Below are positions 1-6,166 of a stretch of 9,893 nt of DNA, piece after piece. A model generated the notes under the pieces. The model worked only from the letters and a program-made list of their open reading frames with translations. It searched no databases and was not told the origin of the DNA. Numbering within the stretch: position 1 is the stretch's first letter; each line of letters opens with the position of its first letter. Origin of the DNA: Oscillospiraceae bacterium. Lineage in GTDB: Bacteria; Bacillota; Clostridia; Oscillospirales; Ruminococcaceae. The stretch spans positions 1 through 9,893 of the forward strand of contig JAAVIG010000063.1 in NCBI GenBank assembly GCA_014796735.1, given 5' to 3'. The position numbers were made by a program, and so were the translations under genes.

Positions 1-2866
1 CCTCTTCGATAAGCTTTTCATCAAGCTGAGTATTTAAAACAACGGTAATTCCCCTGTCGGAAGCCACCGCGTAGCCCTCCTTCTGGGAAACGTCTATCAG
101 CACTTCTTCCTCGGTAAGCTTAATATCGCCTGTTGACAAGGTAACAGTCATTACTCCCGTATTTTTCAGCTCCGCCATTGCCTTTGCTCCGTCGATTTCG
201 GCAAGGGCCGTTCTCACCTCGTTAAGCTGCTTTCCGTACTTCGCGCCCAACAGCTTCAACTGAGGCTTAAAGGAATAAACGGTGTATTCGGAAACGTCCT
301 CTTTAAATTCAAGCTTCTTAACGTTAAGCTCCGAGGTGACTATTTCCTTGAACATATCGTCAAGCTTGTTTTCCGACTGGACAAGTATTTCGGACAAGGG
401 CTGACGGCTCTTTATGGCGGCGGCGTTTCTGGCGGCAAGACCGAGAGTTTTTACTTGCAGCACCGTTTCCATGTTTTCTTCAAGCGCACTGTCTATAAGG
501 CTTTCATCACAAACGGGGTAAGCGCAAAGGTGAATACTTTCGGGCGCGTTCTTATCGTTTGTGCAAACCAGATTGCGGTAAATATCCTCCGCAACAAATG
601 GGGTCATGGGCGCGGTAAGCTTAGCCACTGTCACCAAAGCGGTATACAGTGTCATATAAGCGTTGATCTTATCCTGCGTAAGCTCCTTCTGCCAGAATCT
701 TTCGCGGCTTCTTCTTACATACCAGTTGGACATTTCGTCAACAAAATCCTGCAAAGCCTTTGCCGCTTCGGGAATACGGTATTCGGCAAGATTTCCGTCA
801 ACGGTCTTTACAACGGTATTGAGCCTTGACAAAAGCCACTTATCCATTACGGGCAGTTTTTCGGGCTCAAGCTTGTACTTGCCCGCGTCAAAATCGTCTA
901 TATTGGCATAAAGCACGTAAAACGCGTAGGTGTTCCAAAGGGTGGAAATATACTTTCTCTGACCTTCTGTAACCGCTTTTCCCGAAAAACGGTTAGGAAG
1001 CCAAGGCGCGCTGTTGGTATAGAAATACCACCTTATTGCGTCCGAGCCGTAGGTCTCCAGTGCCTCAAAGGGGTCAACGGTGTTGCCCAAGTGCTTGGAC
1101 ATCTTCCGCCCCTCCTCGTCCTGAACCAAGCCCAATACAAGCACGTTTTTGTAGGGCGCTTTGTCAAATACAAGGGTGGAAATGGCAAGCAAAGAGTAGA
1201 ACCAGCCTCTTGTCTGGTCAACCGCCTCGGAGATAAAGTCCGCGGGGAACTGGGATTCAAACAATTCTTTATTTTCAAAGGGATAGTGATGCTGGGCAAA
1301 GGGCATTGAGCCGCTGTCGAACCAGCAGTCTATTACTTCGGGTACGCGGTGCATTTCTTTGCCGCACTCGGGGCAGGTGATGGTTACCGCGTCGATATAG
1401 GGCTTATGCAGCTCTATATTTTCGGGGCAGTTTTTGCTCATTGACTTTAACTCTTCGATACTGCCTATGGAATGACGGTGCCCGCATTCGCACTCCCAGA
1501 TATTCAAGGGAGTACCCCAATAGCGGTTACGGCTCAACGCCCAGTCCTGCGCGTTGGCGATCCAGTCGCCGAAGCGGTTTTTGCCCACGCTTTCGGGTAT
1601 CCAGTTTACTGTCTCATTATTGGCGATCATCTTGTCGCGTACGGCGGACATTTTGATAAACCAGCTGTTTCTTGCGTAGTAGATAAGGGGAGTGTCACAG
1701 CGCCAGCAGAAGGGATAGCTGTGCTCAAAGGGAGGCGCGCTGAACAGCAGTCCTCTTTCCTTAAGGTCTTTCAGCACTTCCTTGTCCGCGTCCTTGCAGA
1801 ATGTGCCCGCCCAAGGTGTTTCCTTTGTCATTTGTCCTTTTGCGTCAACAAGCTGTACCAAAGGCAGACCGTAGTTCCTGCCTACGTTTGCGTCGTCTTC
1901 ACCGAAAGCGGGTGCGATATGAACGATACCGGTACCGTCGGTAAGTGTTACGTAATTGTCGCAGGTAACGTACCAGCATTTTTCTTTTGGGGAAACGAAA
2001 TTGAACAAAGGCTCGTATTCCTTGTATTCAAGCTCCTTGCCCTGATAACGTTCCAATATCTCCCAGCCCTCTTCGAGCACGACGGAAACAAGAGCCTCCG
2101 CCATATAGTAGGTGTACTCGCCGCTTTTTACCTTTACATAGGTTTCATCGGGGTTTACGCAGAGAGCCACGTTTGAGGGCAAAGTCCAAGGTGTGGTCGT
2201 CCACGCCAAAAAGTAAGCGTCCTCGCCTTTAGCCTTAAAGCGGGCAATAGCCGATTTTTCCTTTACGTCCTTATATCCCTGCGCCACCTCGTGAGAGGAT
2301 AAGGGAGTACCGCAGCGGGGGCAGTAGGGCACTATTTTAAAACCTTTATAAAGCAGGTCTTTTTCCCATATCTGCTTTAACGCCCACCATTCCGACTCGA
2401 TAAAGTTATTGTGATAGGTTACATATGGGTCGTCCATATCGGCCCAGAAGCCTACGGTGCGGGAAAAGTCCTCCCACATTCCCTTGTACTGCCACACGCT
2501 TTCCTTGCACTGGTCGATAAATGGCTCGAGACCGTATTCCTCAATCTGCTCCTTACCGTCAAGTCCCAGCTTTTTCTCAACCTCAAGCTCAACGGGCAAG
2601 CCGTGGGTGTCCCAACCCGCCTTGCGCGGTACAAACGCGCCTTTCATTGCGTGGTAGCGGGGTATCATGTCCTTGAACGCGCGTGTTTCCACGTGTCCGA
2701 TATGAGGCTTTCCGTTGGCGGTGGGAGGGCCGTCGTAGAAAACGTAGGAGCGGTCGTCCTTGTGTACCTCCATGGACTTTTCAAATATTTTGTTGTCGTC
2801 CCAGAATTGCTTGATTTTCTTTTCTCTCTCTACGGGGGAGAGAGAGGAGTTTACTTTTTCGTACAT
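1..2866 (-). CDS. ileS: Isoleucyl-tRNA synthetase, type 2 (C-terminus cut by window edge)
   Basis: Class I aminoacyl-tRNA synthetase that charges tRNA-Ile with isoleucine in the cytoplasm. The frame stays open for 955 codons from an ATG to the window edge; I translated it by hand. The HIGH signature is at residues 55-58 within FYDGPPTANGKPHIGH, a CP1 editing-domain TTTPWTLPSN motif lies near residue 225, a CPRCG cysteine pair precedes it, and the KMSKS loop reads KMSKH at 588-592. This matches the clostridial 'eukaryote-like' IleRS2 type, known in the family for low mupirocin sensitivity, rather than the E. coli type. Family members are about 1030-1050 residues, so roughly 80 C-terminal residues are missing here. 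Shine-Dalgarno AAGGAAG at 2874-2880 is 7 bases before the ATG. No T-box fits in the 135-bp upstream gap; the only one visible lies four genes upstream. Confidence 0.97.
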   Translation of the reverse strand, partial: MYEKVNSSLSPVEREKKIKQFWDDNKIFEKSMEVHKDDRSYVFYDGPPTANGKPHIGHVETRAFKDMIPRYHAMKGAFVPRKAGWDTHGLPVELEVEKKLGLDGKEQIEEYGLEPFIDQCKESVWQYKGMWEDFSRTVGFWADMDDPYVTYHNNFIESEWWALKQIWEKDLLYKGFKIVPYCPRCGTPLSSHEVAQGYKDVKEKSAIARFKAKGEDAYFLAWTTTPWTLPSNVALCVNPDETYVKVKSGEYTYYMAEALVSVVLEEGWEILERYQGKELEYKEYEPLFNFVSPKEKCWYVTCDNYVTLTDGTGIVHIAPAFGEDDANVGRNYGLPLVQLVDAKGQMTKETPWAGTFCKDADKEVLKDLKERGLLFSAPPFEHSYPFCWRCDTPLIYYARNSWFIKMSAVRDKMIANNETVNWIPESVGKNRFGDWIANAQDWALSRNRYWGTPLNIWECECGHRHSIGSIEELKSMSKNCPENIELHKPYIDAVTITCPECGKEMHRVPEVIDCWFDSGSMPFAQHHYPFENKELFESQFPADFISEAVDQTRGWFYSLLAISTLVFDKAPYKNVLVLGLVQDEEGRKMSKHLGNTVDPFEALETYGSDAIRWYFYTNSAPWLPNRFSGKAVTEGQRKYISTLWNTYAFYVLYANIDDFDAGKYKLEPEKLPVMDKWLLSRLNTVVKTVDGNLAEYRIPEAAKALQDFVDEMSNWYVRRSRERFWQKELTQDKINAYMTLYTALVTVAKLTAPMTPFVAEDIYRNLVCTNDKNAPESIHLCAYPVCDESLIDSALEENMETVLQVKTLGLAARNAAAIKSRQPLSEILVQSENKLDDMFKEIVTSELNVKKLEFKEDVSEYTVYSFKPQLKLLGAKYGKQLNEVRTALAEIDGAKAMAELKNTGVMTVTLSTGDIKLTEEEVLIDVSQKEGYAVASDRGITVVLNTQLDEKLIEE

Positions 2867-2897
2867 CTTTTTGCTTCCTTTCTTTTTTATTTTATAC

Positions 2898-2945
2898 CAA
2901 TCCCTTTTTAAACTGACGTAATACCCACAGTTTAAAAAGGGATTG
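2898..2945. repeat. Perfect 18-bp inverted repeat upstream of ileS
   Basis: Arms 2898-2915 and 2928-2945 are exact reverse complements (CAATCCCTTTTTAAACTG and CAGTTTAAAAAGGGATTG) around a 12-base loop. Neither side carries a following T-run in the reading direction, so it does not look like an intrinsic terminator. On the ileS mRNA it would form a stable stem about 30 bases before the start codon. Its arm sequence recurs nearby at 2966-2984, so it is part of a small repeat cluster. It could be a miniature palindromic element, an RNA-processing site or a protein-binding site. Confidence 0.85.
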
Positions 2946-2956
2946 CTCCCGAAACA

Positions 2957-2984
2957 CTAATCCCACAGTTTTAAAGGGGATTAG
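2957..2984. repeat. Second hairpin, diverged copy of the neighbouring repeat
   Basis: CTAATCCC at 2957-2964 pairs with GGGATTAG at 2977-2984 around a 12-base loop. The stretch from about 2955 to 2982 is a diverged direct copy of 2917-2944: both contain CCCACAGTTT followed by a run of A and GGGATT. With the first repeat this gives three copies of one motif (one inverted) within about 90 bases, between the accessory cassette and ileS. Confidence 0.7.
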
Positions 2985-3001
2985 TATTAACCTTTTTAAA
3001 A

Positions 3002-3463
3002 TCACAATTTCTCAATAGGAAAAAACATATAATTTTTTCCCGTCTGCGGACAGGTAAAATCGTGAACGGCACCCGCCAAGGTCATATTGTTATCCTTTAA
3101 ATATTGAATGGTTTCGGGAAAGGTGCTGTCGCTCTCACATTCCACGAAAATGTATTCATAAGCGGGAATCACCCACTTTGTCCAGCCCTCGGGAGCCTCC
3201 GCTTCGTCCTCGCACTCCGCGCCCGCAAGGTAAAGACCCTTGCTGAAATCCTCCCACGGCTTAAAGGAACGGGAAAAATCGGACATTGCGCCCCATATCC
3301 CCACGATATTGCCGTTTTCGTCCTTCTTCGCCAAATGCTGAATTTCGTTGAAATGGGAATTTGCGTCCTCCCACAGCTTTTGGATAAAGCCATCGCCGTC
3401 CGAGGTCGAACCCTCTTTTCCGATTACCGTGAAGGCTTCTTTTTGGCATTTTTCAAATTTCAT
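3002..3463 (-). CDS. GyrI-like / Cass2-type effector-binding domain protein
   Basis: A 153-residue stand-alone protein of the GyrI-like small-molecule-binding fold, the domain found C-terminal in BmrR/Rob-type regulators and alone in integron-cassette proteins such as Cass2. Visible features are the N-terminal MKFEKCQKEAFTVIG strand, a central WGAMSDF segment, the AGAECEDEAEAPEGW acidic loop, WVIPAYEYIFVECE (the conserved central glutamate region) and a C-terminal FFPIEKL strand. There is no DNA-binding helix-turn-helix, so it is not itself an obvious regulator; it may bind or sequester cationic drugs or hydrophobic ligands. GGAGGAA at 3467-3473 fixes the ATG. It is 22 bases after the tfoX-like gene and is the last accessory gene before ileS. 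The family call is by motif recognition; the ligand is unknown. Confidence 0.8.
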   Translation of the reverse strand: MKFEKCQKEAFTVIGKEGSTSDGDGFIQKLWEDANSHFNEIQHLAKKDENGNIVGIWGAMSDFSRSFKPWEDFSKGLYLAGAECEDEAEAPEGWTKWVIPAYEYIFVECESDSTFPETIQYLKDNNMTLAGAVHDFTCPQTGKNYMFFPIEKL

Positions 3464-3485
3464 GTGTTCCTCCGTAAAGTAGTAA

Positions 3486-3743
3486 TTATCCTTTTAAAGA
3501 ATCGCTGAATTTTTTCAGCTCACTTTTTTTATTCTCGGAAAGACAGTTATATTCGGTATTTTGAATTGCACCCTCCAAGGCGTACAAGTGTACCAAGCAA
3601 ACCGAGGGATATGCGGTTTTAAGCTTGAAAAAAGCCTCTTTAGAGCCTGCTTCCTTAAGCATTTCCGCCGAATCTATGCCCACATATTTAAGCTTTCTCG
3701 CCATTTCCCTGCCTATATTCATCATTGAGGTTAATTCAGACAT
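3486..3743 (-). CDS. TfoX C-terminal domain protein
   Basis: An 85-residue protein that is essentially one TfoX/Sxy C-terminal domain. It opens with LTSMMNIGREMARKLKYVGI, a helix-hairpin-helix-like segment with the family's N-I-G and K-L-x-x-V-G-I pattern, continues with EAFFKLKTAYPSVCLVHLYALEGAI, and ends with a charged helix. In gamma-proteobacteria TfoX controls competence, but isolated C-terminal-domain proteins in Firmicutes have no assigned role, so no competence function should be read into this. A GGGAG-type ribosome site lies just before the ATG. It sits 17 bases after the phosphorylase-GNAT gene and 22 bases before the GyrI-like gene, so it is almost certainly co-transcribed with them. 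Confidence 0.85.
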   Translation of the reverse strand: MSELTSMMNIGREMARKLKYVGIDSAEMLKEAGSKEAFFKLKTAYPSVCLVHLYALEGAIQNTEYNCLSENKKSELKKFSDSLKG

Positions 3744-3760
3744 TTTTTCTCTCCCTATCT

Positions 3761-5017
3761 TTATTCATTTGACGGGTATCTTAAGTAATAGCGATCATTG
3801 CCATCCGTATACTCGGTCTTTTTAAATCCGTGCCTTAAATAAAACCTTTCGGCTCCGTGATTGTCTTTATGACAGCCTAAGGCTATCGGTCTTACTCCGT
3901 ATTTTTTATAGCAGGTATCTATTACCTTTTCCAATACATATGATCCTATCCCCGAGCCGCGGTATCTTTTGTCAAGCACAAACCCCATAAGGCGGTAAAA
4001 TGGTGTTTCTTTCATTTCGGGAGGGTCGGTTTCCCACTCTATTGCTTCACCCAAAAGGATAACGCCTATATATTCGGATTTGTATTTTATCGCGTAGGTG
4101 TCGCCTATACAGTTGTGATCAATTCCATATTGGGTCAGCTCCATTATTGTGTCCGCGTCATCAACAAAATCCGTGCTTATATCGTCCCTTTGGATTTTTC
4201 GCACCTCGTCTATGTTTGCGGCGGTCAGCGGCTCAATGGCAATGTCAATATTTTCGCTTTTTGTTACATACTCGGCAAGAGACAGGGCAATTTCAAAATG
4301 AGCCGCGTCATGCTGTGTTCCTTTATATTGTCCGTCTCCGTTTCTGTACAAATGCTTGGGTGCGTCCAATAAATCACCGCATGTAAGAAACATATATAAA
4401 TTCAGGTTTCTGAAATCACACATAGCCTGTATTGCGGAACATTCCATTTCAACGGATATACAGCCGTCGGCTTTTCTTTTTTCAAAATTATTGATTGTTT
4501 CCCTGTAAAAAGAATCGGTTGTCCATGTTTTTCCTTTGACAAAAGGTATTCCGCTTGACTTCATAAACTCCGCAACAATATCGGCATTTTTTACCGTGAT
4601 ATAATCGGAAGCCGGTGTGTAATGATACGAAGTGCCTTCATCTCTGTATGCCTCGGTGGGAATAATTACCTTTCCGTGAGCAATCTCCTTGTTCAAGCAC
4701 CCGCTTCCGCCGAAAACAATATATTTATCCGTTTTGATTTCCGATAGGGTATCTTCTATTGTTGCCACACATGCGGGAGCTCCCGCGTAAGTCTTTATAA
4801 AAGCAAATTTTTTTCCGTTGCGGCAAAGCCTGTATATCGGAAGATTGCCTGTAACCGCTATCGACTGCCCTATTTGCTCCAAATCGTAATTGTCCTTAAC
4901 ATATTTTTCGATAACGTGCGAAAAGGTGACTATACACGCGTCCACTGACGCGGCATTTTTTTTAAGACATGGGTTTATTTTCGATTCGGATTTATCGTCA
5001 AAGCTATCCGTTATCAT
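3761..5017 (-). CDS. Nucleoside phosphorylase-GNAT acetyltransferase fusion
   Basis: A 418-residue two-domain protein in one uninterrupted frame. Residues about 25-255 match the PNP/uridine phosphorylase superfamily: GGSG at 103-106, the RDEGTSYHY motif at 125-133, TWTTDSFYRET at 164-174 and VEMECSA at 189-195, the region that contacts the nucleoside ribose. The family reversibly cleaves a nucleoside with phosphate to base and ribose-1-phosphate. Residues about 259-418 are a GNAT N-acetyltransferase with the acetyl-CoA loop RGSGIG at 353-358 and the C-terminal CHKDNHGAERFYLRHGF segment. Both halves look intact. AAGGAG lies 8 bases before the ATG; the gap to the upstream GNAT gene is 16 bases. 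Related halves are usually separate proteins, to my knowledge. The substrate of either half is unknown. Confidence 0.88.
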   Translation of the reverse strand: MITDSFDDKSESKINPCLKKNAASVDACIVTFSHVIEKYVKDNYDLEQIGQSIAVTGNLPIYRLCRNGKKFAFIKTYAGAPACVATIEDTLSEIKTDKYIVFGGSGCLNKEIAHGKVIIPTEAYRDEGTSYHYTPASDYITVKNADIVAEFMKSSGIPFVKGKTWTTDSFYRETINNFEKRKADGCISVEMECSAIQAMCDFRNLNLYMFLTCGDLLDAPKHLYRNGDGQYKGTQHDAAHFEIALSLAEYVTKSENIDIAIEPLTAANIDEVRKIQRDDISTDFVDDADTIMELTQYGIDHNCIGDTYAIKYKSEYIGVILLGEAIEWETDPPEMKETPFYRLMGFVLDKRYRGSGIGSYVLEKVIDTCYKKYGVRPIALGCHKDNHGAERFYLRHGFKKTEYTDGNDRYYLRYPSNE

Positions 5018-5033
5018 TTTTGGTTCTCCTTGT

Positions 5034-5567
5034 TTAAAGCTTCATATAAAAATACAGCGCGGCTTCATCTTCATACTCTGTCAGCGTGTATAGTTTCGTG
5101 TCAATACCGCACAATTCAAAGCCGTATTTAATATAAAACCGACAGGCCTGTAAATTGTTATCCTGCGTTTCCAAAGTGATTACGTTAAGCCGCTGTTCTC
5201 TGCACCAGCCAACGGCACTGTCCATCAGCTTTTTTCCGACTCCTAAGCGGCGGCACTCGGAATCAACAGCCAAATCTTCAATATATCCTTCTCCGCGCCA
5301 ATCCGTGCCGACGAGGACGGCTCCTATACATAAGTGATTGCGGACGGCCAAAAAAGCAGCCTTCTTTTTGCTGTCAATATAATCCTTCGGGTCAATTATT
5401 TCATCTTTGTATGTTTTCTGCCTGTTTTCATTACACAATATTTCTTTATATGACCATTTTTCTCCGTTATATATCGGAATTAAGCGGCCGATTATATCAA
5501 AGGGCTGGTGGGGGTGAGGCAGGAAGCGGGCTGTTGCTTCATTTAATTTTACAATCTCGTAATCCAA
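5034..5567 (-). CDS. GNAT acetyltransferase, streptothricin acetyltransferase (Sat)-like
   Basis: A 177-residue GNAT enzyme. The N-terminal QPFDIIGRLIPIYNGEKWSY (residues 21-40) lines up with the PFEVIGKIIPRYENENW region of Sat4-type streptothricin acetyltransferases; YIEDLAVD at 95-102, the acetyl-CoA loop RRLGVGKKL at 106-114, LETQDNNLQACRFYIKYGF at 132-150 and a GIDTKLY segment follow. These enzymes acetylate the beta-lysine group of streptothricin. This copy is diverged, so the drug substrate is only an inference; another amine is possible. The start is the TTG at 5565-5567, preceded by AAAGGAG at 5577-5583 with 9 bases between. Reading further upstream in frame to an ATG at 5657 would run through the T-box terminator and lacks homology. 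It is the first gene after the T-box, so it should be the most directly controlled. Confidence 0.85.
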   Translation of the reverse strand: MDYEIVKLNEATARFLPHPHQPFDIIGRLIPIYNGEKWSYKEILCNENRQKTYKDEIIDPKDYIDSKKKAAFLAVRNHLCIGAVLVGTDWRGEGYIEDLAVDSECRRLGVGKKLMDSAVGWCREQRLNVITLETQDNNLQACRFYIKYGFELCGIDTKLYTLTEYEDEAALYFYMKL

Positions 5568-5576
5568 TATAAATTG

Positions 5577-5583
5577 CTCCTTT
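5577..5583 (-). promoter_or_regulatory. Shine-Dalgarno deciding the TTG start of the Sat-like gene
   Basis: AAAGGAG, 9 bases before TTG 5567, lies immediately after the T-box terminator's U-run. It settles the start at TTG instead of an ATG 30 codons upstream inside the leader. Confidence 0.8.
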
Positions 5584-5586
5584 GAG

Positions 5587-5625
5587 AAAAATAAAAAATC
5601 CCCGCCCCGAATAACGGGACAGAGA
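5587..5625 (-). terminator. T-box intrinsic terminator
   Basis: TCTCTGTCCCG (5625-5615) pairs over 11 positions, with three G-U pairs, to CGGGGCGGGGA (5609-5599) around a UUAUU loop; U6-A-U5 follows. Its 5' arm overlaps both strands used by the antiterminator, so the two structures exclude each other. Confidence 0.9.
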
Positions 5626-5847
5626 ATACATCTGCAACCACCCGATAAACCATTCAAGCAAACGGCTTTCCTTAACGCGGAAAATACGGCTCAGCTTAGT
5701 AAGACACTTTTGCCCTTTCAGCCTGCAACTACAAAGTGATATTCGGAAAAAGCTCCGCTGCCAAGCTCACACCGCCCTCGGCTCTCTGAAAGCTTCGGCT
5801 TTTACCTACTGTCTTTGTCACTGTTTTTATGTGTCGGCGTATAAATT
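5587..5847 (-). promoter_or_regulatory. T-box riboswitch, isoleucine (AUC) specifier
   Basis: An untranslated leader that binds a specific tRNA; uncharged tRNA stabilises an antiterminator and lets transcription proceed. Stem I is closed by ACAAAG (5818-5813) pairing with CTTTGT (5736-5731). It holds the AGTA loop-E motif (5810-5807), CAGAGAGCCG (5788-5779) and the GAAT segment before the specifier ATC at 5740-5738, followed by the expected A. GGCTGAAAGG (5723-5714) and CCGCGTTAAGG (5680-5670) are typical linker/stem III sequences. The antiterminator can form from CGGG 5644-5641 with CCCG 5618-5615 and GCAGA 5635-5631 with UCUGU 5623-5619, leaving UGGU to pair with the tRNA ACCA end. The T-box core reads GGGTGGTTGCAG rather than the consensus GGGTGGNACCGCG. 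The Ile assignment also fits ileS downstream. The 5' end is estimated from the promoter. Confidence 0.88.
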
Positions 5848-5853
5848 ATCATT

Positions 5854-5882
5854 ATAATAACACTTTTAAAGGGTTTTGTCAA
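5854..5882 (-). promoter_or_regulatory. Sigma-A promoter of the T-box operon
   Basis: TTGACA at 5877-5882 and TATTAT at 5854-5859 are separated by 17 bases. The start is expected near 5847, giving a leader of about 280 bases before the Sat-like gene. Confidence 0.85.
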
Positions 5883-5956
5883 GGGGAATTTTCGAGGATA
5901 AAAAGATTTTTCAGTAAACGGAAAAACATATAGTCAATTGTTGCTTGCCTTCCATT

Positions 5957-5989
5957 AAAAAAATAAAAGCTGTGCATTCTTGCACAGCT
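5957..5989 (-). terminator. Intrinsic terminator of the small RNA
   Basis: A perfect 9-bp stem, AGCTGTGCA (5989-5981) with TGCACAGCT (5976-5968), and an AGAA loop are followed by TTTATTTTTTT (5967-5957). There is no T-run in the opposite direction, so it acts on the minus strand. Confidence 0.92.
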
Positions 5990-6111
5990 AATATTTGCAC
6001 AATTCCCACTTCTACGGTAGGGTACACCTCTTGTAAAGTTCCCACTCACAGTAGGGTTCACTGCTTTTTACAGAAGCTAAAAAACTTCCATACACGTAAG
6101 CCTAAGCCTAC
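5957..6111 (-). ncRNA. Candidate small RNA with two repeated bulged hairpins
   Basis: An independent transcription unit of about 155 bases: near-consensus promoter (6118-6146), no credible reading frame, and a strong terminator (5957-5989). The body has a GAAG/CTTC hairpin near 6070-6090, then two similar units, CCCTACTGTGAGTGGGAA (6056-6039) and CCCTACCGTAGAAGTGGGAA (6023-6004). Each can fold as CCC-U-AC...GU-GGG with one bulged U on the 5' side. The 5' region carries GTAGG (6107-6103), complementary to the CCTAC in both units. I do not recognise a known family; it does not obviously match 6S, tmRNA, SRP or RsaE-type RNAs. It could act by base pairing through its hairpin loops or by binding a protein in tandem. 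It lies between the MATE gene and the T-box promoter on the same strand. The ends are estimated. Confidence 0.65.
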
Positions 6112-6117
6112 AGCATT

Positions 6118-6146
6118 ATTATATACAATTTTTTTAATTTCGTCAA
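6118..6146 (-). promoter_or_regulatory. Sigma-A promoter of the small RNA
   Basis: TTGACG at 6141-6146 and TATAAT at 6118-6123 with a 17-base, A/T-rich spacer, one base from consensus. It starts about 20 bases after the MATE stop codon; no terminator is visible between them, so MATE transcripts may also read through the RNA. Confidence 0.85.
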
Positions 6147-6166
6147 CAGCCATATGCAACAATTTT

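Noticed and set aside
1472..2176. A 234-codon open frame on the plus strand inside ileS
   Set aside because: It lies wholly antisense to a clearly conserved synthetase, has no ribosome site and its translation matches nothing I recognise.
2898..2945. Inverted repeat as an intrinsic terminator of the accessory cassette
   Set aside because: The stem is strong enough but no U-run follows on either strand, so it does not explain an end of transcription.
5568..5657. N-terminal extension of the Sat-like gene to ATG 5657
   Set aside because: The 30 extra codons run through the T-box antiterminator and terminator, are cysteine/glycine-rich without homology, and a well-spaced AAAGGAG precedes TTG 5567.
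5883..5956. A TTGACT box between the small RNA terminator and the T-box promoter
   Set aside because: No acceptable -10 element lies 16-18 bases after it; the stretch otherwise shows nothing recognisable.
5879..6061. 60-codon minus-strand frame across the small RNA
   Set aside because: It starts at a GTG without a ribosome site, runs through a strong terminator, and its codons are explained by RNA hairpins.
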